Source: Tetramitus jugosus
Taxonomy: Eukaryota; Heterolobosea; Eutetramitea; Acrasida; Vahlkampfiidae
Length of the DNA stretch: 64,000 bases
Direction of reading: 5' to 3'
Assembly: GCA_937625935.1 (NCBI GenBank)
Contig: OW569389.1
Coordinates: forward strand, 186,001 to 250,000
A program made the translations under genes and the position numbers. The notes beneath the pieces are model-generated. The model had not been told where the DNA came from. It worked only from the letters and a program-made list of their open reading frames with translations, and made no database searches. Shown here in pieces: positions 58,459 to 64,000 of this stretch (position 1 is its first letter; every line of letters starts with the position of its first letter).

Positions 58459-60732
58459 ATGAGTGACAAACCAAAACCCATCAATTTCAACAAACTTGCC
58501 AAACAACATCAACAACAACAGCAGCAACAACTCGAACATCAAAATGCGCACTTGAGTCATCACAAACAACACAGTAGCACCTCAAGTGCTAGCAGTGGTA
58601 GTGGTGGTACTGTCATGAACAAACAACCTGCTCCCATTCAAATCACCAGTGAACAAATCATGAGAGAGGCGTATGATAAGCGAGCTGGTGATTCAAGCAG
58701 CAGTAGCAACAGTGTCAAGAGTGATAAAGCCATCATGAAGGCAACAGGAAAGGACAGTAGCAGTAATCAATGGATGGATCAAGATATTCAAGATGTTCAC
58801 GAGTTGGAAGAGTATCGACTACGAAAGCGCAAGGAATTTGAAGACAAGATTCGAAAAAATGATCGTCAGTCCATGGGTATTTTTGTTCGTTATGCCAAAT
58901 GGGAAGAATCTCAAAAACAGTTTGTGAGAGCGCGGAGTATTTATGAGCGGGCGTTGGAGATGGATGTGAGAAATGTGACCATTTGGTTGCGTTATTCAGA
59001 GATGGAGGCACGAAATAAGTTTATTAATTTTGCTAGAAATGTGTATGATCGTGCAGTGACTCTGCTGCCTCGAGTGAATCAACTGTGGTACAAGTATGTG
59101 TACATGGAGGAGATGTTGGGTCAGGTGGATCAGGCGAGAAAAGTGTTCGAGAGATGGATGCAGTGGCACCCGGATGCACAAGCCTGGAAATCCTATGTTC
59201 AGATGGAGGCACGATATGAGGAGTATGATCGTGCACGATTGATTCTGAGGCGATTTGTTCATGTACATCCATCAGTGGATTCGTGGCTCTATTTTGCAAA
59301 GTTTGAGACAAAGTTGCGCAATGTGGAGAATGCGAGAAAGGTGTACACGGCTGCTCTCAAGGCACTTGATGATCAAGCAACAGAAGAGTTGTTTGTTGCG
59401 TTTGCCAAGTTTGAAGAAGAGAATAATGAAGTTGAACGAGCGAGAACCATTTACAAGTTTGCACTGGACAATATCCCGAAAGCGAGGGCTCAGGAACTGT
59501 ATCGAACATTTGTCAATTTTGAGAAGCAGCATGGTGATAGAGAGGGCATTGAACAAGTGATTGTGAGTCAGAGAAGGTTCCAATACGAAGATGAAGTGAA
59601 GAAGAATCCTCATCACTATGACACATGGTTCGATTATATACGATTGGAGGAAGAAGGATGCATGGGTACCAATGTGAATGAAACTGATCGCGCCAACAGT
59701 GTACAACGCGCCAGAGAAGTGTACGAGAGAGCCATTTCTAATATTCCGCCCGTTCAGGAGAAGCGATACTGGAGACGGTATATTTATCTATGGATCAATT
59801 ACATGCTGTTTGAGGAGCTGATTGCAAAGGATGTGGATAGGGCACGTGAAGTCTATCAAGCATGCATGCAACTCGTTCCACACAAGATCTTCAGCTTTAC
59901 AAAGCTGTGGATCATGTTTGCCAAGTTTGAAGTGCGGCAGAAGAATATTGCGAATGCGAGAATGTTGTTGGGTCACGCCATTGGTATCGCACCAAAGGAC
60001 AAGATTTTCTTTGAATACACAAAGATTGAGATACGGTTGGGCAATGTGGATCGTGCACGAAAAATTATTGAGAAGCAACTAGAGTTCAATAGTGCCAGTT
60101 GTTCCGCATGGAAGAGCTATGCCGAGTTGGAGTATAAACTTGGAGAATCGGATCGAGCTAGGTCAATATTCGAGTTGGCAATTGATCAACCTGTTTTAGA
60201 TATGCCAGAGATCATCTGGAAGGCATATATCGACTTTGAGACAGCACAGAACAATCATGACCGGGCTCGCGCATTGTACGAGAAATTATTGTCAAGGACG
60301 AAGCATGTAAAAGTATGGCTCAGCTACATCTTATTTGAGGCCAATATTGAGCAAATTGATAAGGCGAGAGATATTTTCCAGAGAGCAATCAAGTACTTGA
60401 GATCTGGATCCATCGAGGAAGAGCAGCAAGCCGATCAAGAACTTGAGAGGAAGGAGCAATGTGTAATTCTATTGAAAAATTGGCTAGAGTTTGAAGAGAC
60501 ACACGGCACGAAGGAAACTATCGATCGAATCAAGCGTCGTATGCCCAAGTCAATCAAGAAGAAGAGAAAGATTGTGACGGAAGATGGAGGGTTGGCTGGT
60601 TGGGAGGAATACACGGACTACATATTCCCAGACGAAGAGAAGAAACCTGCTGCAAGCTCCAAGATATTGGAGGCTGCCAAACAATGGAAACTCAAAATGC
60701 AGCAATCGGCCAACAACAATAATCAAACATAA
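58459..60732 (+). CDS. CRNKL1: Crooked neck / Clf1 / Syf3 pre-mRNA splicing factor (HAT repeats)
   Basis: 757 residues from the ATG at 58459 (MSDKPKPINFNKLAKQ). The N-terminus has poly-Gln and Ser runs, then APIQITSEQIMREAYDKRAG and EEYRLRKRKEFEDKIRKNDR, both hallmark blocks of CRNKL1. About sixteen HAT repeats follow, for example RQSMGIFVRYAKWEESQ, ARSIYERALEMDVRNVTIWL and ARKVFERWMQWHPDAQAWKS. The C-terminus reads RIKRRMPKSIKKKRKIVTED and ends WEEYTDYIFPDEE, also conserved. Crooked neck is a scaffold of the NineTeen complex and is needed for U4/U6.U5 tri-snRNP recruitment. Single exon. An extra 10 codons upstream of 58459 are open but start in a poor context. Confidence 0.95.
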   Translation: MSDKPKPINFNKLAKQHQQQQQQQLEHQNAHLSHHKQHSSTSSASSGSGGTVMNKQPAPIQITSEQIMREAYDKRAGDSSSSSNSVKSDKAIMKATGKDSSSNQWMDQDIQDVHELEEYRLRKRKEFEDKIRKNDRQSMGIFVRYAKWEESQKQFVRARSIYERALEMDVRNVTIWLRYSEMEARNKFINFARNVYDRAVTLLPRVNQLWYKYVYMEEMLGQVDQARKVFERWMQWHPDAQAWKSYVQMEARYEEYDRARLILRRFVHVHPSVDSWLYFAKFETKLRNVENARKVYTAALKALDDQATEELFVAFAKFEEENNEVERARTIYKFALDNIPKARAQELYRTFVNFEKQHGDREGIEQVIVSQRRFQYEDEVKKNPHHYDTWFDYIRLEEEGCMGTNVNETDRANSVQRAREVYERAISNIPPVQEKRYWRRYIYLWINYMLFEELIAKDVDRAREVYQACMQLVPHKIFSFTKLWIMFAKFEVRQKNIANARMLLGHAIGIAPKDKIFFEYTKIEIRLGNVDRARKIIEKQLEFNSASCSAWKSYAELEYKLGESDRARSIFELAIDQPVLDMPEIIWKAYIDFETAQNNHDRARALYEKLLSRTKHVKVWLSYILFEANIEQIDKARDIFQRAIKYLRSGSIEEEQQADQELERKEQCVILLKNWLEFEETHGTKETIDRIKRRMPKSIKKKRKIVTEDGGLAGWEEYTDYIFPDEEKKPAASSKILEAAKQWKLKMQQSANNNNQT

Positions 60733-60754
60733 AACGTGCATTTTTCCTAGTTCA

Positions 60755-61931
60755 ATGAAGACATCTCGGATTGTCCGTTATGTCATCCGGAAAATTAACG
60801 CACAGTCCGAGGTAACTAGATTTCATGTTTGGGAGGTCATAAAAGATTTATCCACTCCAACTTCAAACTTGTACGACTACCATGTTCACCCTTTTGTTTT
60901 CTTCACTTGAGGCTGCGTTGCAGGAAGAAGATCCCAGCCATGACAATGGCAGTAGTAGCGACAAGGATAAAAGCCTTGGTGGTGACATAGGAGAACAAAA
61001 ACAAGCAGAAGTTTATGCTCCTGCTAAGGAGCACAGGGAGATTGTTGAGTGCGAACCACAGAACAACAACAATGAAGATGAAGAAGAATTTGACTTGTTG
61101 GATGATGTTCATCAAGATTTTGATGTTGCGACCACACAGCAGGAAGAACGTGTCGGTGGTGATTTGAACCAGAGATGTGCGGTGGTCGACTTTTCTCGAG
61201 TCATGACTCCTGAATTGTTCCGTACAGTAGGAGAAGAACAAACACAGCCATCGTCCGAAGAAGCACAACAAGAAATTTCTCCTCTCTCGCCGCTTGACTG
61301 TCCCGCTCTTGCAACTACAGTTGAGGAGAATATTTTGGCGCTGCACGATGGCCGGGACAATGAAGCGCCATACAATGTACATAGTTCGCATGATGCCTCG
61401 CTCGTCGCCATGAGCGATGAAAGTGGAATTTTTGATTCTTTTGGATATGAAAGTGATCACTTATTGAATAATGCAAGGGATACAATCACAAACCCTGGTT
61501 CATCCCTATTTCAAGTCGATGAGCAGGAGTTATTGGATCAGCAAGATCGTCTCTTGCAGCACTTGTCTCAGCTGACTCAATTGTCGTTCATGAGAGACAT
61601 TAGTAGCAATTTTGAACAGGATCTTCTGAGGAAGCAAGACAGGGATAATTTGAAGCAAGTGGCAGAGTATTATCGTAATTCTGGTGATTGCTACACGAGT
61701 GCAAATGTAGCTGCGAAACATTATGCTCGAAATCAGAAGAGAAGAAGAGATTACTCTAGCAGTGATGATTCAGGAGAGGAGGAACCAAACAAGTGTGCAA
61801 AGCAATATCATGTTGAGTTTGGATCTCCTTCTGTGACGACAGTGGATGGGAGTGATCAGTGTGGAGGTGATTTGCTTCCCTCTACGGAAAAAAGTCATTT
61901 GTTGATGACCACGATGTTTATGTTTATTTAA
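60755..61931 (+). CDS. Acidic low-complexity protein, unknown, with an uncertain first exon
   Basis: The main frame runs 60882-61931 (349 residues from MFTLLFSSLEAALQ). A better start may be a micro-exon 60755-60811 (MKTSRIVRYVIRKINAQSE) joined through a 112 bp intron (GTAACT...TTGCAG, 60812-60923) to exon 60924-61931, giving 354 residues. Both readings end in the same frame. The spliced version removes a hydrophobic stretch that looks like intron pyrimidine tract and acceptor (TTGCAG). The body is acidic with Ser/Gln/Asn, with one helical region around EQELLDQQDRLLQHLSQLTQ and a basic patch NQKRRRDYSSSDDSGEEE, possibly a CK2 target. No family is recognised. Confidence 0.45.
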
Positions 61932-62029
61932 GTTTGTGAATATGTACAGTGATTATTGTAATCTAGGCGAAAAATATTACAATTTTGTTTGTGAAGGAAA
62001 TGATAATAAACCTTTACATAAAACTCTTA

Positions 62030-63457
62030 TTATTGTCCAGCAGTTTTACTACCCTGAGAAGACAACAGAATCAAAGTACATAGACAAACTACTATGTTAC
62101 CCACGTGGGTAATCGATTCATACATTTTTAGATCTGGGACTGCATATCGGATAGAAATGATAAGAATGACTGTAGAAAGGACCCTGATAACACCCTTGGA
62201 GAATTCGCTTGAAATGCTTCTTGTCTTCATGGTGAATAGTTCGCGTGCCGACCTCCATAGCAACATCCTCAATCTGGAGCTGGTTAGAATAGCAATGAGT
62301 GGGATGAATCCACAAACAAGAGCTACTTGTGGTAATAAGTCATGCACAAGATTCTTGTAGTAGCTTAATGAATCTTCTTTTGTAATCTTCTCTGGTTGAG
62401 GCGTCTCTGTATCCTCTACCAACAGTGTGATATTGTCATTTCCTTGCGGTTCATCCACTTCACTTGTTATGTTGCTTGAAGGGAGAGTGACATTTTCTAC
62501 TTTCTCGACATTCTCTATCACATTAACATCATTGAGAATGTCGTCGACACTCTCTTCTACCGTATCGAAGCTGTCTACATTACTCACATTAGTTGCCTCT
62601 GAAATTTCACTAGATAGCTCGACAGTCAAATGTTCGATATTGTTACTCTGATCTAATTGCTCTTTAGGTAGTGGGTCGCTATTGGTTCCGTATCTCTTGA
62701 CTTCAATAATAGGGGCAGAGCCGAACGTGCGCAAGAACATCTTGACAAAAGTGCTTGCAATTGAACCTTCCTTATTCTTGTTCTCAATCTCAGCCAGAGA
62801 GGATAACATATCTGAGACAGATTTGTGATGAAATGAGCAAATGGCATCTTGAGACCAAAAATCACTTGTGATGTTTCTGTAGGCATCAGAAGGTGAAGGA
62901 TATGAACTCGTACAATTTCTCTTTGCTTCAACATCTTTCACTCTTTCTTGGTTCAAAACATCTTGAATAAATTGAAATTGGCACCTTAAGCTCATGGAGA
63001 ACAGAAAAGTAAGGGCCTTGTTCTTCATTAGGGTTTGTTTTTCGCTCATACTTGCTCTATTAGCTTCATTCAAGTCATTGTACCTTATTTGCAATTGAAC
63101 AAGCTCTTTGGCCAGCAAGGATCCAGACCACCGAGTTTCATTGGTCGGGTGAAGCTCATGTACAACATCGAGCAATGTATTGTATATGTCAGGTTCACAT
63201 TGCAGCTGTAGTGCTTCCTTTTGCGCCAATATTAATTTTTCTCCGAAAGACTGTTCGCTTTGGTTGGCGGGGGAGTGATCGGCAGTTATTTTGGAGAGAA
63301 GTCCATTATGGGAAGCCATAATAAGTCCTTCATATTGAAGGAGAGACAAGTGGCAGTTGCTGGAAAGAGGGATCAGGCGGAGCTCTTCCCCTAAAACTAT
63401 TGAAACCAGATTTATGAAGAAACAAAGGGATACTATCAGCAATGAATGTTTACCCAT
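62030..63457 (-). CDS. ER/nuclear-envelope membrane protein, probable Kar5/GEX1/Brambleberry-type nuclear-fusion factor
   Basis: 475 residues from the ATG at 63457 (MGKHSLLIVSLCFFINLVS). Upstream codons overlap the tRNA and are rejected. Layout: signal peptide (1 to about 24); luminal region with five Cys (35, 87, 159, 182, 207); polar helical stretch with N-glycosylation sites; acidic linker; and three C-terminal membrane segments, LLPQVALVCGFIPLIAILTS, GVIRVLSTVILIISIRYAV and HVGNIVVCLCTLILL. Signal peptide, Cys-rich domain and terminal TM cluster are the layout of the Kar5/GEX1/Brambleberry family, which drives nuclear-envelope fusion in karyogamy. Local matches include LSMSLRC (L-x-x-C) and ITSDFWSQDAICSFHHK (W/F-x-x-x-x-x-I-C). 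Identity is too low to be certain by eye. An unrelated ER membrane protein is the alternative. Confidence 0.5.
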   Translation of the reverse strand: MGKHSLLIVSLCFFINLVSIVLGEELRLIPLSSNCHLSLLQYEGLIMASHNGLLSKITADHSPANQSEQSFGEKLILAQKEALQLQCEPDIYNTLLDVVHELHPTNETRWSGSLLAKELVQLQIRYNDLNEANRASMSEKQTLMKNKALTFLFSMSLRCQFQFIQDVLNQERVKDVEAKRNCTSSYPSPSDAYRNITSDFWSQDAICSFHHKSVSDMLSSLAEIENKNKEGSIASTFVKMFLRTFGSAPIIEVKRYGTNSDPLPKEQLDQSNNIEHLTVELSSEISEATNVSNVDSFDTVEESVDDILNDVNVIENVEKVENVTLPSSNITSEVDEPQGNDNITLLVEDTETPQPEKITKEDSLSYYKNLVHDLLPQVALVCGFIPLIAILTSSRLRMLLWRSARELFTMKTRSISSEFSKGVIRVLSTVILIISIRYAVPDLKMYESITHVGNIVVCLCTLILLSSQGSKTAGQ

Positions 63458-63502
63458 TTGTGATTCTGTTTTGTTCAACTCCTTGAACAAATATTCCTGC
63501 AG

Positions 63503-63514
63503 AAAAATGAAAAA
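63503..63514 (-). terminator. Pol III terminator of tRNA-Lys
   Basis: Two T5 runs on the minus strand (63514-63510 and 63507-63503) just downstream of the tRNA. They lie in the 5' leader of the Kar5/GEX1-like gene, whose ATG is at 63457. Confidence 0.7.
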
Positions 63515-63520
63515 GTACAG

Positions 63521-63593
63521 CGCCCACCGAGGGGCTCGAACCCTCGACCACAAGGTTAAGAGCCTTGCGCTCTACCGACTGAGCTAGACGGGC
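63521..63593 (-). tRNA. tRNA-Lys (anticodon CTT)
   Basis: A 73 nt tRNA without intron. The acceptor stem GCCCGTC pairs with GGTGGGC (one G-T and one T-G wobble). The A box is TAGCTCAGTCGG, the anticodon stem CAAGG/CCTTG encloses CTCTTAA with anticodon CTT, and the T arm is GAGGGTTCGAGCCCCTC. The discriminator is G. On the minus strand a run of five T at 63514-63510, only 6 bp after the tRNA 3' end, and a second run at 63507-63503 serve as Pol III terminators. Confidence 0.95.
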
Positions 63594-63626
63594 TTGGATA
63601 TTGATAATTTCGCTAATATAAACCTA

Positions 63627-63993
63627 ATTCGAAAAAATTACATGTTTTTACAAAGCCTCTATCGAAAATATCACCAATGGCTTGGTAGCCAATGGAGTCA
63701 AAGGAGCAGTAGCCGAGAAAAAAGCAAAAATTTATGTGAATCAAGTTAACGAAGATGTCTCACGACTCTCCTTCACCTCTTCACCACAACAAAAGCGAAA
63801 CAACAATGAGCGAGCGCCATCGAGAATTAAGCAGATGACCAAGGTCAAGTATCAGGTGGACCGCTTGGATGACCTATGTCCTAAGTGCATGTTGCAACAA
63901 GAGACAGTACTCCACTGCCTGATTAGGTGTCCACTGAAGAAAATAAAAGACAACAAAGTGAGAACCGAAATGGTTGTATTAAAGAGAAATTAG
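63627..63993 (+). pseudogene. Possible non-LTR retroelement 3' fragment (zf-RVT-like)
   Basis: An open frame of about 120 codons without an in-frame ATG start in the window (a TTG occurs at 63682), ending at TAG 63993. Its C-terminus reads DDLCPKCMLQQETVLHCLIR followed by CPLKKIKD. C-x2-C, then E-T, x-x-H and C-P is the zf-RVT zinc-binding pattern found after reverse transcriptase in non-LTR retrotransposons. The rest is Lys/Asn/Gln-rich and degenerate. It starts about 35 bp upstream of the tRNA-Lys gene. Alternatives: the last exon of an unrelated gene, or a chance CxxC ORF. No reverse-transcriptase or endonuclease core is visible. Confidence 0.35.
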
Positions 63994-64000
63994 GGTTTGT

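Noticed and set aside
60903-61460. 185-codon minus-strand ORF rich in hydrophobic residues
   Set aside because: It is antisense to the acidic protein; hydrophobicity arises from reading acidic codons backwards, and no promoter or family support exists.
63458-63553. TTG-initiated N-terminal extension of the Kar5/GEX1-like protein
   Set aside because: It reads through the tRNA-Lys gene, uses a non-ATG start and precedes a clear signal peptide beginning at 63457.

Overview
This window looks like nuclear DNA from a gene-dense, moderately AT-rich protist, most probably a Naegleria-type amoeboflagellate (Heterolobosea). The genes are strictly eukaryotic: Rpt3, TRRAP/Tra1, Vps15, Crooked neck, Rab6 and a flagellar dynein-docking subunit. 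Introns are few and short (67-281 bp), all GT-AG. Many proteins carry long Asn, Gln, Ser or Thr runs, and intergenic gaps are mostly 50-500 bp. The genus is an inference from this overall style; the species cannot be told from the window.

Layout. 1-8.6 kb: start of an off-window gene, an MFS transporter, the queuine tRNA-ribosyltransferase accessory subunit QTRT2, a small CxxC protein, proteasome ATPase Rpt3 (three exons), an RCC1-repeat/coiled-coil protein and a SWEET sugar transporter. 8.8-18.1 kb: an F-box-like LRR protein, a split gene for mitochondrial ribosomal protein uS17 whose first exon is hidden by a 281 bp intron, a protein with an internally duplicated module, farnesyl diphosphate synthase (two exons), Rab6 and a TMEM53/DUF829 protein. 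18.1-31.4 kb: a tandem pair of kelch-like paralogues with a conserved intron, a large armadillo-repeat protein, the outer-dynein-arm docking subunit ODAD4/TTC25, a tail-anchored protein that may be a PEX26-like peroxisomal receptor, and a PX/F-box/LRR fusion. 31.6-45.3 kb: a possible MPP6-like exosome cofactor and the 3912-residue pseudokinase TRRAP/Tra1 (three exons). 45.5-55.4 kb: small ORFs, a SIRT5-like sirtuin, Vps15 (two exons), a WD40 protein and a multi-pass membrane protein. 55.9-64 kb: a SHAQKY-class Myb factor, a small single-TM protein, the splicing factor Crooked neck, an acidic hypothetical protein, a probable Kar5/GEX1/Brambleberry-type nuclear-fusion membrane protein, tRNA-Lys(CTT), and the 3' end of a possible retroelement.

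The genes are not arranged as pathway operons. Themes include chromatin and transcription (TRRAP, sirtuin, Myb), ubiquitin/proteasome (Rpt3, two F-box proteins), membrane traffic (Rab6, Vps15, PX protein), the flagellum (ODAD4, possibly the duplicated-module protein), RNA processing (Crooked neck, MPP6-like, QTRT2) and possibly sex (the Kar5/GEX1-like protein). I reconstructed twelve introns by hand. In eleven the exon lengths close exactly in frame; the twelfth (60812-60923) is tentative. No CRISPR array, prophage or bacterial operon is present.
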